DNA of 64,000 nt. Origin: Varanus komodoensis (Eukaryota > Chordata > Lepidosauria > Squamata > Varanidae). The DNA lies in contig NW_025335536.1 of assembly GCF_004798865.1 (NCBI RefSeq), forward strand, positions 120,413 to 184,412, written 5' to 3'. Under the pieces are notes generated by a model. That model was not told the DNA's origin. It did not search any database and saw only the letters and a list, made by a program, of their open reading frames with translations. Below, in pieces: positions 48,356 to 61,849 of the stretch; within the stretch, counting starts at the first letter, position 1, and each line of letters starts with the position of its first letter. Both the position numbers and the translations under genes were made by a program.

Positions 48356-50412
48356 TGGCCTGTAATCCACAAAATCTTATGCCATATTAAATGTGTTTGT
48401 CTCTACAGTTATTACTTTTTTTCTTTGCCTATAATCTGTTTATTAGCAGTGGTCCCAATCAATTTGAGAAAGATTATTCTTGTGCACTTAGAATGTTATT
48501 TCCAGCTCCCCAGAGTTACTTTAAAATATCTTGCCCACTCATCAGAATCAGGGTATCTTGCAAGAACAAAACAAAAAATGACTGTCATTTAATCAATATT
48601 TGCACTACAACCAGATAGATAGATATGAAAGTTTATACCTCTGATTTCAGTGGATTATATTTACAAGTATGAAGTGATCAAATATTGGGTTTAACAGAAT
48701 ATTTGTTTTTTTAAGCTTTACACTTTATCTAACGCATATACAGTGATGGAAATTTGATCCCCTCTGTTTTTGATATTCAGATGTGAGTGCTTTTGTTTAT
48801 AAAACCAGAACTATACCATTCTTATACACAAAGGTGGAATATGTGTGCTCACAGACACCCCAAGGTTTGCAGAAGTAGTTTTTTTTATTTTGTTAACAAA
48901 ATAGACTCTAAAGGTATAAGGCCTGAAAAATACAAAGACTGAATGTTCACTGGCTGTGAAACACCTGTTGACTGCTCAGATAGATAAATGGAAAATCAGG
49001 TGGGAGTGGGAATGTAATGCAGTATCATGGAAGAGGACTTGCCTGAGTGAGCAGGTACACTCTACACTGGAACAGTTTGAGTGCCTATTTGCATAATGCA
49101 ATAGGTTTATTAACAGTTTAAATAGTGCAAAACCATGAAAACTCTTTCTGATCTGATTTGTTTTGCACAATTACTGCTGCCCACGATTACTGTTTGCACA
49201 TTTATTGCCTTTTTAAGCCATGGTGAGTCACTGCATGTACTAGAAAGTCTTTAGCCATGGTTGATCATGTCTGAACCTAGAAACCTTGGGTTATGTGAAT
49301 GCTAAACAACTCTTACATAATGCATTGTCTGTTGCTATGTGAAGGCAACTCTCACTTAACCCATGGGTCCCTGGATTCAGATGATACAACAAGCTGTGGT
49401 TTAAAAATATTCAGAATGACTATCAGCATGCATCACTTAAATACAGGCTGTTCAATCATGCAAACTGGCCAAGCAGCTAGCCATCAGAAACTAATGTTTT
49501 TCAAAATTATTTGCTTTTTATCTACTTTTTTCACTCTCACATAGATACTTAATGAAGGGCATAACACAATCAAACAGCTGAAGCCTTGTTTGTTCTTCAG
49601 TACTTTACATAAAACATTCTTGCTGAAAGAATCATGGAAGAGAGATATCCTCAATTTTTATACTTCTAAGTTTTGGTATTATGAAGGAAAAAGGTTTAAT
49701 ATTTTCATGAACATACTAGGAAAAGATAGTTTAATTCTCCATTGCCAATTTTCTCCCTCAAGCTCATCTGTATTCTACAGTCACACAATGCAGATTTTAC
49801 TTAATCTTTACTGCTGATTTGTCAGCAAATGAGTCTCTGAATTACAAACACCAAGCAACTCCATATTCATTTGCAGTACTTCAACCTTAATATTTGTCTC
49901 TTTATAATCTACATGTATGTTTTGCAAAACTACTTTCTTTAAAAAAAATAATCTTGAGATGTGTAATTACTTCTTGCCTTCCATTTTAAACAGTTTTACT
50001 TATTGCAAACACTTAAAATGGTGTGTAGAGATCTTATTCTTTTAGGTTTCTCAGTTATAATTATTGTTATTATATAGAAGCAAAGGTTTAATTAAATCTG
50101 CAGGTGCCGCACACATACAAAGTGGTGAATTTTTCTGAACTGTCTGTTAAAAAAAATAACGGTGTTTCCATAATATTTCCGGATATTAAAACAAAATTTG
50201 TGGTTTCGTGCTGGGTCTGAGAACACACAATAAGCAGAATAACATGAATCATCACCCTTAAGTGAGGGAAGAAAAGCCGTAATTTGGAGTGTTTACATGA
50301 ACAGACTCCCTACTGACTAATGAGAAAAAAACCCAAAAGGTCTCACATCAGTCAAGAAAGATAATTTCACCAACCACACCCTCAGTGTCAAAAGCATCAA
50401 AGCAATAGTTAA

Positions 50413-50444
50413 GGGGGGGGGCATCTGTGTGTGTGTGTGTGTGT
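50413..50444. repeat. Oligo-G followed by (TG)n
   Basis: Nine G, then 'catc', then about nine TG units. Confidence 0.85.
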
Positions 50445-51041
50445 AACATGTATTTTAATAGAAAAGTCTTACTAGTAGTAAGTTAGGAATATACACAATA
50501 CATAGGGAGGACATTTCTTTATGATTCTATCGAACAATAAGGTCAGATATTATTCTGAGCATAATGGTTAATACCCGCCATTCCAAGTTCTCCACTCTTA
50601 CTAGGAGATTTATTAGTGACCCTTGCAGATCATGAGGCTGATTGGGAAGAATGAAATAACAAAGTGGCAGTTCAGAGGGTAGTTGAGCTCTCCTGCGTCC
50701 TAAAACTGCATATATATATCGATGACCAAAAGAGTCAGAATGAAATGGTTGAATAGCAAGGAGATTTTATTCAGTGTCTAGCAGTCCACATGCCTTTTCA
50801 GTACTTCACACACATCTCGATTAAAAGCAGAAATGAGCCTGATGGCATTGCCATTCAGCCGTGTCCCCGGCACGCATCTCAAGAACCCTCTACCAGCCAA
50901 GGCCGAACTTTTGCGATGCAAAGCCTGCTCTTCTCAGGGCCAAAATAGACACTGCGTAACAGCAGCTCTGACTTTTTCTTGAGTAGATGCAGACCAGCTT
51001 TTAAAAGACCCCATCCCTACCCTATGCTAAGGTCCCAATTC

Positions 51042-51099
51042 GGGAGGGAGGGAGAGAGGGAGGGAGGAAGGGAGAGAGGGAGAGAGAGAGAGAGAGAGA
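51042..51099. repeat. Purine microsatellite, GGGA/GAGA
   Basis: A run of 'gggagggagggagaga' units passing into (GA)n on the plus strand. The ORF at 50979-51203 reads it as Glu/Arg/Gly repeats and is not a gene. Confidence 0.9.
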
Positions 51100-53639
51100 T
51101 TGTTGTCAGAAATATTTTAAAGCCTTATCTATTTGGCCTTTCACTTCGCCTCCCTGCATTATTTAGTACCCTGAAAAATCAGGGACAGGTGACAAGGACA
51201 TAACAGGGGGGCAAGTCTAGCGATCTAATTCCCAAGCTTTGCCTCATGCAATCCCAAGTGGAAGAAAAGTGAGTGCCTGATGCATGAGTTAACCTGTGCC
51301 CAAATAAGGAGCAGCAAGTAACACTAGTTGATGTAAGAAGAAAGAGCAGGCCTCATTCGGGGTTGTTCTACATAAGTAGCTCCAGAAGTGGTCACAATTG
51401 TAGGATGCAGCCTGCATGTGTATGAGACTAGAAATATATTCAAGGACATGGTCTGCTCAGTCCTCTCCTGGCTTCAGTGTGCACCTAGTTTAGATCTGAG
51501 ATTTCTGAGCCAAATAAAGGTTAGTATGAACTCACTACTGGGTTCTGCATATCTGCACTACAGCAAGATCAGAAAATAAGGGTTTGTGAAAGAATCGCCT
51601 ATTTAGGTATAAGCTAACAGCAACTAGGTAAGAACTGTGGTGCCTTTTTCCTAACAATGGTCTGCCCAGCTTATGATCCACTAACCAAGGGAGAGGCAAC
51701 TCCCTGCAGGCCGCATCCCCCACAAGTACTATAAATAAGGGGGGATAAAAATGAAACTAACACACCTTCTGAGTCCCAGAGGATCAACACCAGCATGCAA
51801 ACAAACCAATGCTTTGGGCACTTTGTAACAGCTCTGGATGCTGGTTTGTTTAAAAAAATATTAAACTTCATTCGTTCATTCACTCATTCATTTAAAGCTT
51901 TTGTATCCCGTCCCCTACAGAACATCTTGGGACGTCTTATAATAAATTTTTAGGGTTCTGTCAAATTTTGGGGGATGTCAGAGGTTGCACTCAGGGGCTG
52001 TGAGGAATTGCATATTACCCACACCTACACTAAGCCAATACCCAGCTTCCTGCTTTGCAGGCTCCCACAAGAAGCAAGCAAGCATCACATGTGTTAAAGG
52101 CCTGGTAGGTTATTATACGTGGCTGGTGGGTGATGAGTTATAAATTGCATAGGGCCAGCTGCAGGCGATTTGCCTCTACCATTTCCTGACCTGTCCCACA
52201 TTGTGAAGGCCAGGCCACATCTATTTTCAAAAGAACTCTGTAAAGTCAGAACTCCTAAACTCAACAAGTAGCAAATACTGCCTGGTCTCCAGGTTTTCTG
52301 GAAGCAGAATTTAGGAGTTAGAAGATGTGAAGCAGGGCAGAAGAAACTATTTTATTGATTACTCTTTCCTCCTGCAGCCCTCTTTACTCAGTGAAAATCT
52401 GCCTTAGAAGGTGAAGAGACTCTCTGAAATCGTGTGGGAGGTTGCATGCTCTTCCGCAAGTTGAAAGCAGCCCTCCACTTTGTGGAAGAACATGTCTAGA
52501 CCCAACAGAACATTCTTGTTCTATTTTTTCGACAGAGTCTGTTATCTAAAATGAAACCACGTCTCTTTTCCAAACTCAGGTGTTCTGCTGCTCGTGTATT
52601 CCGGATTCATCATTTCCATCTCATTTGCCAGCTTGCTTGGTTCTGCACTTCCTCCGGTTGCTTCCAGCCTACATGTAGCAGGTTAACTTAGCAACTTCCT
52701 CCTGTTTTGCCATCACATCACAGGCACCCTGCTAAGCAATGTAGTCACTACAAAATTGTTCTTTTGACCTTTAAATTACTTGTTCCCTTTTATTTAATAG
52801 ATTTGCTTTCTCCATACAAACCTGGCTGTTTTCCGAAATCAGCAGATGCTAGTCCCTTTCCCATTTCTAAATATTTTTAAGGTTGCATGAAGAGGTTTTA
52901 AATAACTTCATGTTCAGCTGTGGAACATACTGTCAGTTGCAAGCAGAAAGCATTCCCAACTTGGGGGCCTTTTAAATCTAACCTTAAAAATGATTTCTTT
53001 TAGTCAGCATTTCTAGAATGATTGTTTTAGCATTTTTTCTGTGCTACCAGATCTAATTTTAACTTTACTGATTGTAAAGCACCCCTGGGATGCAAGCATG
53101 AAGGTCGCTACTGAAATACAAGATTGCAGCATACCGTAAAATATTCAGCTTACACTGGAGAAGCTAAGTGATACCCAGTAAATTTTTGCCTGTAATGCAG
53201 TTAAAACAGCAGCAAAATAAATATCTATCTATATCTTTCACTACCAAAATCAGAAAATAAACTCAAATTCAATCAGAATGGTTATAACATAATATAAAAT
53301 ACTTTTTTTGAGGAAACTGACTCTTTCTGAAAATCAATGCTAATAGAACAAAACAGGTACTGCCTATGCACTGAATCAGCACAGACTAACAGATAAACTT
53401 CCTATCTTTAAAACTTCCTATCTTTCTAGTTAATAATTGGCTCTGATCCAAGGATATATAACAATGAAAACTGTTTGTTTATTTATTTATTTAAGAATGG
53501 CTAAAGAATACTACATCAAAAAATACCAGAGCATTGTACCATAAATTAAACTGCAAACCATTTACAATAAAGGCAGAAACATCCATGAAACGGTGGCTGG
53601 AATTTAGTCATTAGCCGAGAAATTTTCACTGTCTAAAAA

Positions 53640-53960
53640 CAAAACTTTCCAGGAAACATAGAAAATAAAGGAACATTCTTCTGGGCCTGATCTCAGTTGG
53701 TAGGGCATTCCACAGAAAGAAGCCAACACTCTGAAGACCCTACCCTCAAATCTCTGACTCAAGTAGTAGCACCAGGATTGCTCTTGCAGAAGACAGGATG
53801 GTAAGGAGGAAGGTATGTCCATAAGGTTTCAACTTGTGTTTCTCCAAGAGAGAAGTTTCCACACTTCATGGATAACCCTGCTCATCAAAGGGTCGTTAAC
53901 TTTTTTAAACAGTCCTTTAAACATCAGCCCTGAATTGCTAAGATAAGCAGGTGATAATGC
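53640..53960. mobile_element. Old interspersed repeat, LINE-related, family uncertain
   Basis: 'gggcctgatctcagttggtagggcattccacagaaagaagccaacactctgaagaccctaccc' follows the pattern of a common squamate repeat (gg-agggagttccacag ... gccactgagaaggccct). I associate it with an L2-like element's non-coding part. Boundaries and family are uncertain. Confidence 0.45.
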
Positions 53961-56650
53961 TATAATGGTGCTGTGAAAATGGATTTCTCCATATCAGGCT
54001 AAATGACACAGGAGTGGCCAGACTGGGTTGTTTTCCTAGTTGGTTGGCAACTCTGGATTTAAAGCCATGAGTTCCCGTATGAATTCCAGTTAACCGCACT
54101 GACTCCTCTTAAATAGTGGTGGATACTCATGACCTCAGGTGATGGGAAAGGTTTTTCAGCCCAAGGACAGCATTCGTCATGGTTTTGCATTATGTTTGAA
54201 TATGGCCATTAAATTCTAGTACCAACTCCATCACCACCTCTGGGTTCCGGCAGAGGAGGGTCTACACTTCCACTGATGCTGCCACACAGCTTGTAGCTGG
54301 TGCTACTATACAAACCTCTCCCTCTCCTTAATCCATGCCTCAGCATAGACTAGAAATAACTCATCTCAAAACTTCAAGTTAATAAAAATACAAAGGAAAA
54401 AAGCTAGACCAGGAAGACAATGTGTCATTAAACACACAATTCTCAAAACAGAGAAAAGCGCATCCTGGCATCCAACCTCCTGCTCATCCCAGCCCCACGG
54501 GCCCTTGGGGTTGAATCAGTACTATTGGGGTTGAATCAGTATTATCAGAGCTATCCAGTACTATACATTATCTGGAGAATACAGTGGGAAATAGAATACT
54601 GAAGATTGTGGATCCACCAAATTATTCAGGATGCAATCCAAGTAGGCTGCAAAGTGTTCTTAAAAGTTCTAAATAAACTGTGTGAGCTGTCAACAAAACA
54701 AGGTTCAACAAAATTAAGTAGGACAGAAAATGCAACCTCACATGGCGTATCAAGACATGAAGTCAGAATATTGCACCAACAGAGAGGAGATTGGCATTTT
54801 CAGCAGTTAACTTTTTGTAATGCCTAGTTTGCTCCATAGCTTTACAACATTCCACCCCAATCTTAAACACACAGGGATTCAAGAAAATCCTACCATGAGC
54901 ACATCAGGAAACCAATGAACCATATACCAAGCTTTAAACATGACTCATGTTTCAGCAGAAGGGTTCTTAAATGTAAAAAGAACAGAAAATAACCTAGTTC
55001 ATGTGGAGACCTCTATCATGTGTACCTCTGGATCATTCTTTGGAATTAACAAGCATTTCAACAAAACCATATTCCACCTAGTGCAATTAGGATCATAAAG
55101 CCAGGCCCATGACTGTGTTTTTAAATGTGACACAAACAGCCAGTTTCTAAAATTATTTATTCTCACTAATAGCAATCAATTATTTAAATGTGACTTCAAA
55201 ATGAGAATGAAAATCATCTTACTAATTTGTACCAGTTGCTAGAAACTGAATTTTGTGCATGGCAAATGCAGCAATACACCATAATAATTATAATATCAAG
55301 TAGCACACAGGATATAATTTCACTTAGTAAGGCCACCATTTTCATGAGTGACAATAATAAAGGTAAACAATAGAATAGGTATACAATGTGGACATTACTA
55401 CTGCATTTCTACCAGGACCATCTGAAGTAATTTTCCTGCCTGAGATGAACAAGAATGGGTCCCCACCACCCATTCCAGGTACAGAAGTCACATAAGAATG
55501 GCAGGGTCTGATGCACCTTCAGGATTTATGAGTGAGAAAAGTACTGCACTGGGGCAACAAACAACATATACAGGAGACGATGCATATATAGATGGCCATG
55601 CCTAAATCCCACTGCAACAAAGTGAGCATAAACACTTAACTATGCATTTAAATCTCACTGATTTCCAGGCACTTAACTTTCTTTGGACTGCGCCCAGTTT
55701 TTCAGTCCTCTGATACCACTCAACTTCTCCAAAATCTATCATAATGTCAAGATATTGGGAAATTACTTACTGTGATCAATGTGGTCAGTTCTGTGGCATC
55801 ACTGTATCGCAAACTGCAACACAACAGAAAAGTAATGGTCAGCTGAATCATTCACAGTTGATAAACAATCGCATCAATTGCAATATGCAGGGATTTCTAT
55901 GAACAACCAGGAAGGATCTGCGGATAATGAAGACATAACAAGTACAGCACCACCACAAAAACAACGCAGATCAAAAAGCATTAAGATGCCGCAGGGTGAC
56001 TCTGTGTGGACTGTACCGTAGGCACTTCTTTCTCTCCCCTGCCACCCACAAGCCTAGTACTACTGTGCCAATCATGCTAATAATAATCCATGTACTGTAA
56101 TAACCTACCAGTAGCCCATGCCTTCAAATGCTGGACACCTGACAAAGCCCATACCCCAAGAGGAGGCATATTAGAGCCCCTTCTAACCCTGCTTTTCCTT
56201 CTTCCTGTCACTGCCTATCCACCAGCAGCTTCCATTGAACAAGTTGTCTGCATGGAAGCTGAAGCCCCCATGCAAATAACTGGGGACACAGAGGCCCATT
56301 TGCACAGTCCCTGTCCATCAGAAAAGTGGCCAAAGCTGGACACCCCTTCCTGTAATGCCTTCTCCTTTCAATGGGAAAGCCGTCATGCAAACAAGCCTCA
56401 TTTGGTCATTAAGCCTCATGCGATTAATGGCTGCAGGAGAATTGGAATCATGCATACGCTGCCTCTCTCACTGCGCTTATGGGGAACTTGGTTGTATTGA
56501 TCAGAGCTGAAAAACACAGGGGGCGCATACATGCAATGCACACAGCAGGCTTCCTGGTGGATTAAAGGGGCAGCAAAGTGGGACCAGTGAACACAGCTCA
56601 CATTTAGTGGTGCAGCCAGGTTATTTTAGACATTGGACCGTTGTCTTAAT
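53961..56650. other. Intron stretch, no gene seen
   Basis: A possible palindromic-MITE remnant lies at 55605-55695 ('gcatttaaatctcactgatttccaggcacttaac'). The 136-codon ORF at 56090-56500 has overlapping ORFs on the other strand and no recognisable domain. Confidence 0.4.
54505..54546. repeat. 20-bp tandem duplication (two units)
   Basis: 'ttggggttgaatcagtacta' is followed at once by 'ttggggttgaatcagtatta'. Confidence 0.9.
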
Positions 56651-56780
56651 GCATCCTTCTTGTTGTCATCTAGATGTTTTGGACTACATCTCCCAACATT
56701 CCCAACCACTGGACATGCTGGCTAGAGTTGACCAGAGGTAGTCAAAACCATCTTCGGGGCACCTGTTTGAAGGAGGCTGG
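56651..56780. mobile_element. Palindromic hAT-type MITE, worn
   Basis: The left arm 'ttgttgtcatctagatgttttggactacatctcccaacattcccaacc' is well kept. The right arm ('gttgaccagaggtagtc ... cttcggggcacctgtttgaaggaggctg') is eroded but still ends like the family. Confidence 0.65.
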
Positions 56781-56916
56781 TCTAAAGATATTGTACTAAG
56801 TCACTTGCAAACACAACTATCATTACTTTGTCTCACCCTCCACTCTGCCTAGCATATTTTCTGCATTCCGTACTTTACAAATGCTTTTGCCACAGCACAA
56901 TACCAATCATAATGGC

Positions 56917-56929
56917 GGGGGGGGGGGGG
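56917..56929. repeat. Oligo-G run (13 G)
   Basis: Thirteen consecutive G, a likely site of length error or polymorphism. Confidence 0.9.
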
Positions 56930-57195
56930 AGATAGAGAACCTTTATATCCATTTCATTAGAATATGTAGTTTCGCACTTTAAACTCATTTAAATCATGGC
57001 TTCATCTTGATCACACTGGAGTTTGCTTTTGTTGCCCTGATGTTTAATGAATTTACTTAAGAGTAAGCAACATTTTGCTCTAGAAGTATATTACACTTTT
57101 CTGCAAGTAAGAATAATAAAATGACTGTCTGGAACCATGTACAGGTCCAGCTATCTGCCTTTTTATTATAAAATGTTCCCCAAAAGAAGAAAATA

Positions 57196-57482
57196 TGTAG
57201 TCCCCTGAAATTCACAGGGGTTAAGTTCCTAATGCACGCGCGAATTGTGAAAACGTGGGGGGGGGTGGCCACACGTGCGTGTTGAGGCAGGGGCGGGCAC
57301 ACATGTGTAGAGATCATTTTCTCCAAGCGAGTCCAAACTCGGAGGAAACAATCTACTTGTGAGTAAGCCGCTGCATGGCCAGGCACCAGCTTACTCACAA
57401 GGAAATCAGCTTGGACTTGTTCAGAGAAAAAAGAAAGACTGAAGTCGCAAACGCTGAACCGCGACTTCACAGGGGTATACTG
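57196..57482. mobile_element. Mariner-type MITE, 287 bp, with an internal perfect inverted repeat
   Basis: TA flanks it at 57194-57195 and 57483-57484. The left end TGTAGTCCCCTGAAATTCAC matches the inverted right end CAGTATACCCCTGTGAAGTCGC (shared CCCCTG-GAA-TC). Near each end are the 'ttcacaggggttaagttcc' and 'cgaattgtgaaaacg' / 'gaccgcgacttcac' type blocks. The centre holds a 13-bp perfect inverted repeat at 57356-57368 and 57389-57401. No transposase. The 144-codon minus ORF across it is an artefact. Confidence 0.7.
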
Positions 57483-59144
57483 TACTGTCATGCAGTGTCA
57501 GCCCCAGTGCGCCTCAATGTGTCTTTGTTGGTCCAGGGCACTCCCAGCCTGCCCCAGATCACAAGTGGATCTCTAAGAGGTGAGTAATGGCAGAAGATCC
57601 TGGGTTTCAGGTCATATCCTTGCTTCATCACTGCCCTGTTTCTCCTTCACACAACTATACATCACTTAAATATGCCTACTGGCTGTAAATATTGAGACAT
57701 TAAATTCGAGCCTCAGCTGCATTATCCCAAAGGTGGAGCGAAACACAGTGTCCCTACCCCAGAAGGGTCAAGTGCAGTCAGAAAGATTCTGTTCACTTCA
57801 TTGTGGCACATTAGCACATGGCACAGAGCAAAAGAACTGGTATAAAACAGGGAAAGTGGTTTAATTCTACTTCCTGCTGGTAAACCCTCCTGCTCCCTGA
57901 GTTAGGAAGTGAGAAGAAAACACTAGAAAGACCAATAACAAAGATGGAACAAAAGTACTGACTAGACTTGTTCTCCTGCCTTTAACAACAACTTATCTGC
58001 AGACTTCAGCAGCTAATACTTTTTATGGCATGAAAATGTATGCATTATCACCTGCTAATGCCTGAAGATCAAGCTGCTGTGAAAGGCCAGTGAAGTAAAG
58101 GCCAGAGCAATCCTAATGCAGAGAGTTTCTTAGTCACTTTCTCATATTCATTCAGACTGCTGCCAAGTTGCATCTCTCACATCTTCAGGCAGAGCATGTG
58201 TGACAAGATTGGCCACCAGAGAGTTCCTTTTCTACTGTATTTTCTTTCTGCATTCTGAGGAGGGAATAGCAATAGCAGCCACAGCAGCCCCATATTGTCA
58301 CAGTATTTCCTAGTTTTCAGGAGAAGCTACTCCAGCATCTAATCTGGCCTTTGCAGTCCTCAACTTGATACAAGTATGCGTATGATGTAGTTTTACAATG
58401 CATTTATGGCTCAGATTATGAGAATATCTATTCCATGCACCATCCTGAAAATGACATCTCCAAGATCTTCTAAAGGTCACCTTTGAAGTCAAAAGCCTGT
58501 ATTATGCAAACCCAGCACCATACATGAAAGAAGTTAACAAAACCAACCTTGTAATGAAACATAACACACTAAGACATGAATGATGTAACATAAGAATATT
58601 TTAATAAAGCCTACCAGGAAACAGAGAAAGGACTTCACAAGACCATCTGCTCTGACTGAAATCTTCCAATAGAAATGGAAAGATACTTCATCTGTCACCC
58701 TTGCAAGAATAAAGGTGACACCAAAATGGAATGGTGAAATTACCAGGCAATGTCATTCTGCAAACATCACTGAAAAGATTCTTATTTGAAATTACTCAAC
58801 AGGTTATACCTGCTATCACCACACTTGTTTGGGAAAAAAACTGCACCATCTGTATAGCACTGACACAGTAGAGCATGATAAAATATTGTTCATTCTGCAC
58901 TGCGGAATTTGGAAGCAAGGACAACAGTTAACCAGTTTACAATGGCCACACACACAAGGCAACTGATATAGAGGGAAAAGATTGACAATTCTTTCCAAAT
59001 ATACTGTAGTCTGTCTCACGATGTCCACTGTACTTACATGATCATGTTATTTCATATAAGGTAAAGAGATGGTTTCCTCAAGGCAACCTAATTACCCCAT
59101 GAATTGTGTTTATGAGGGTTGTGAATTAACTCCTCACCAGCCCT
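57483..59144. other. Intron stretch, no gene seen
   Basis: No repeat ends or exons recognised. Single-copy-looking sequence. Confidence 0.45.
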
Positions 59145-59382
59145 GCAGTTATTGTGTGTGTGGTGGGGAGGAATCTGGAAGATCCAGGTTCTGATCCTCA
59201 CTTGGCCACAAAGCCCAGTAGTGGCTTTGGGCCAGTCACCGACTCTTGGTCTAACCTACCTCACAGTGTTGTTGCAAAGATAAGCTCGAGAGGAAGAGGA
59301 GGAGGATTATGCAAGTTGCCTTGAGTTCGTTTAACAGAAAATTGATAGGATATTTAAAATATTTATAGTGAATAAATAAAAT
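59145..59382 (+). mobile_element. tRNA-derived MIR/CORE-like SINE, plus strand
   Basis: The B-box region is 'gatccaggttctgatcctcacttgg'. The CORE is 'gggccagtcaccgactcttggtctaacctacctcacagtgttgttgc', then 'caagttgccttgagttcg' and an AT-rich tail with 'gaataaataaaatag'. The A-box region before 59160 is worn and partly replaced by a GT run. Confidence 0.8.
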
Positions 59383-61712
59383 AGTAGCAACACTTACACT
59401 ACAGCCTGTTTAAAATACACTAGCTGTAATCCAAGATCCTTGTTTTATCTGTCATAACCAAAGCACTGGACTTACCAGAAAGAACTATGATCATATCTGA
59501 CCTCTAGCTTACCAGGTAGGTAGCATATAATGTAGTAAATAAATACTAAATTAAAACTTCAGGATTTACTGAAAGAACATATTTTTAGGCAAGCATGAAA
59601 GATAAAAGGTTGGTAGTTTGTCACACTATCATCTTTATATTTTAAAGCATTGAAATTTTGCTGTTTAATACTTTGGGAAGCACAAGAGGCAGGTAAGGCT
59701 GGCTCTTGTCTACCAGATTTCAATCTGTGGTTCACAAAACTCACTGAAATCCAAGATGGGGTAGTGGCAGGGAGACTATTATGTTTACTACAGGACTTGG
59801 GGATAAGTTCTAAGGGCTCTTTATGTGTCTTAGGTTGCAGCTGTTGCCTCATTCCTTATGAAGATAGCAAGGGGCTTTCTCTCCTCCCAGTGGCACGGGG
59901 AAGCTCCAGGCCAGAGGGCAAGGCTTTGCCACTGGATATGCAGGAGCACAGAAGGAGTCCAAGCCTTTGCAGGCCAGGGAGCAACTTCTGCTGGCTGGAA
60001 GGACACCATGCTTCCCAGAGGAAAGTCTGAAAGACAGAAATCAGAACTCATCTCTAAATTACCTCTTTTGCCAATTTACTTTGCAGAAATTGTACCAAAA
60101 GATTAACAATAGCAAACAACAGCTGCTTCTTTAAAACCATAAAACGTGGTTCTGGAATTGACCTTCAAAGAAAATCCCATGAATCAAGCCTGTCCTAGGC
60201 AAATCATAACCTCTGAGAGCTACACTGTCCACCAAAATGGATTCACAACAAGGATTTTACTAGGATTAAAGAATTTGCCTCTCCGAAAACAATGTTTGAC
60301 GTGAGATCTGGATTGCCTTTAGCTTGAATAGGGACCTGAATAGCTGATGTGTTGTCTGGCCTTAATGGTACTTCGGTAACAGATTATCACTGCAGGATAG
60401 AAGAGTCCCAATGAAGAGGTGAGGAGTTGCAGGATCACCCTATAAACTTTGCTCCAGCTGTGTGCTCGTCACACCTTCCACCAGCTGTGTGAAAAGATCA
60501 TATAGATGTACAGCTCCGCCACAGAAGGAAAACTCCCAATGGGCCCAGGATGCCTCTTTCTATAGAGGTGTTTTATACATACACCTCTGTTCATGTGTGA
60601 GCAGTAAGTCAATTTGCTGGGGGTTCTGCCATCTGTGGCCCTTTCATGCAGCCTTTCATTCATCCAGTTGTATGCACCTGTTGATTCCTCTGCTGTGCGA
60701 TTTTTGTGAACTACATATTTCTCTGTACTTTGAACTCTGTGCTTGTCATACACAACTGCGCATGTGGCTTGTGATTTGGTCTGTGTGGGGCCATGTGAAA
60801 GCTTTCCCACATGTCTGCTTTGTATTCCTGTGCATATTCACTGTTTAAGTTTGTGTGATCATGCTTGTGCATGCACAGGGTTGGTGGCGGATGGATGTAT
60901 AACTCTGTGCTTCATCAGTTTTTGAAAATGCCAGCACCCACTGAAAGCCAGTTATTCATTCTTTGTCTACAAGAGGCCAGCAGTCTCAATTAACCTGTTT
61001 TATATTACTAGGATTTCTTCTTTCCTTTTGATAGACTTTAGCAGTTTTTTGTTCACACCTTCAGTTTGCTGCTCTTGAGAACTGCTTGCTATACATTGTT
61101 AATCACAGCCAAGGGCATTTTACAAATAATCCTGCACTTCAAAGACAGCATGTCCATATTTCACATTTTTAAGAAACTGCTCAGCTATGTTTAGAAATTG
61201 ATCATTTCCTTGCGCTTTACCATTGTTTCCAAAGCGTGCTGCACACTGCAAGGTCACAAGTTAAAAATGATTGACAAATGACTGTTAACAAATGCCTTCT
61301 AAGGCAGAAGTTAAATATATTCCAGCCTCTCACCATAATTAGTAAAAATCGTCATGCTCTCATTATATTCCTAAAATAACCCTCTTTAAGAGAAATGATC
61401 ATGCTGGATAGACTCTGGTTAAGATTTCAAATGATAAAGATTAAGACTACATAATATATTTGCATTATGTTCTACATTATGTATGAGAAATTAGAAGTTC
61501 TTATGTAGTTTAGCAGAACTATGGTTTTCAGAACTATGTCAGTTTTATTCATTCCTACAAAGACCATTTTGTTCAACACCACAACAGCTTACTTGGTTTT
61601 TAAGTGTTATTAAACTCTTGCACTAATCTCTTATTCACTTTGGTCTGTTGTACTTCCTCTGTGTTATAATTTTTGAAAATAATTACCTGCATCACATTTT
61701 AGGTATACAGTG
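59383..61712. other. Intron stretch with a possible L1 scrap, no gene recognised
   Basis: The plus-strand ORF 59650-60030 contains AGSCLPDFNLWFTKLTEIQDG, faintly like the L1 'GGLGLPDFKLYYxAxxL' segment; this is weak. The ORF at 60462-60848 is Cys/His/Ser-rich without a known domain and overlaps an opposite-strand ORF. Confidence 0.35.
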
Positions 61713-61713
61713 C

Positions 61714-61714
61714 A

Positions 61715-61753
<39 letters not shown>
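61714..61753. repeat. (AAT)n microsatellite, about 13 units
   Basis: Forty bases of uninterrupted AAT repeat, immediately before a palindromic-MITE-like phrase (61760-61830: 'ggaaatcaatgagaccaatgcc'). Confidence 0.95.
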
Positions 61754-61849
61754 CAGTTGAATCCAGTCTTAGTTATACTTGATCCATGGAAATCAATGAG
61801 ACCAATGCCATGATTAACTTAAATGCCAATTTTTCTATGGGACTATGTT

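Larger units (their letters stand above)
48356..53590. other. Five kilobases of intron with few repeats
   Basis: Recognised here are an oligo-G/(GT)n tract at about 50413-50444, a GGGA/GA tract at 51042-51099, and a weak L2-tail scrap at about 51885-51950 ('ttgtatcccgtcccctacagaacatcttggg'). No exon or promoter seen. ORFs at 48391-48618, 49299-49817 and 51388-51883 are unrecognised. Confidence 0.4.

Noticed and set aside
50979-51203. Glu-Arg-Gly repeat ORF
   Set aside because: Translation of the GGGA/GA tract.
56090-56500. 136-codon plus-strand ORF
   Set aside because: No recognisable family; overlapping opposite-strand ORFs share the same DNA.
57057-57491. 144-codon minus-strand ORF
   Set aside because: Mostly translation of the mariner-type MITE at 57196-57482.
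60462-60848. 128-codon Cys-rich plus-strand ORF, looked at as a possible secreted or zinc-binding protein
   Set aside because: Cysteine spacing fits no known pattern, there is no clear signal peptide at the start, and the reverse strand is open over the same bases.
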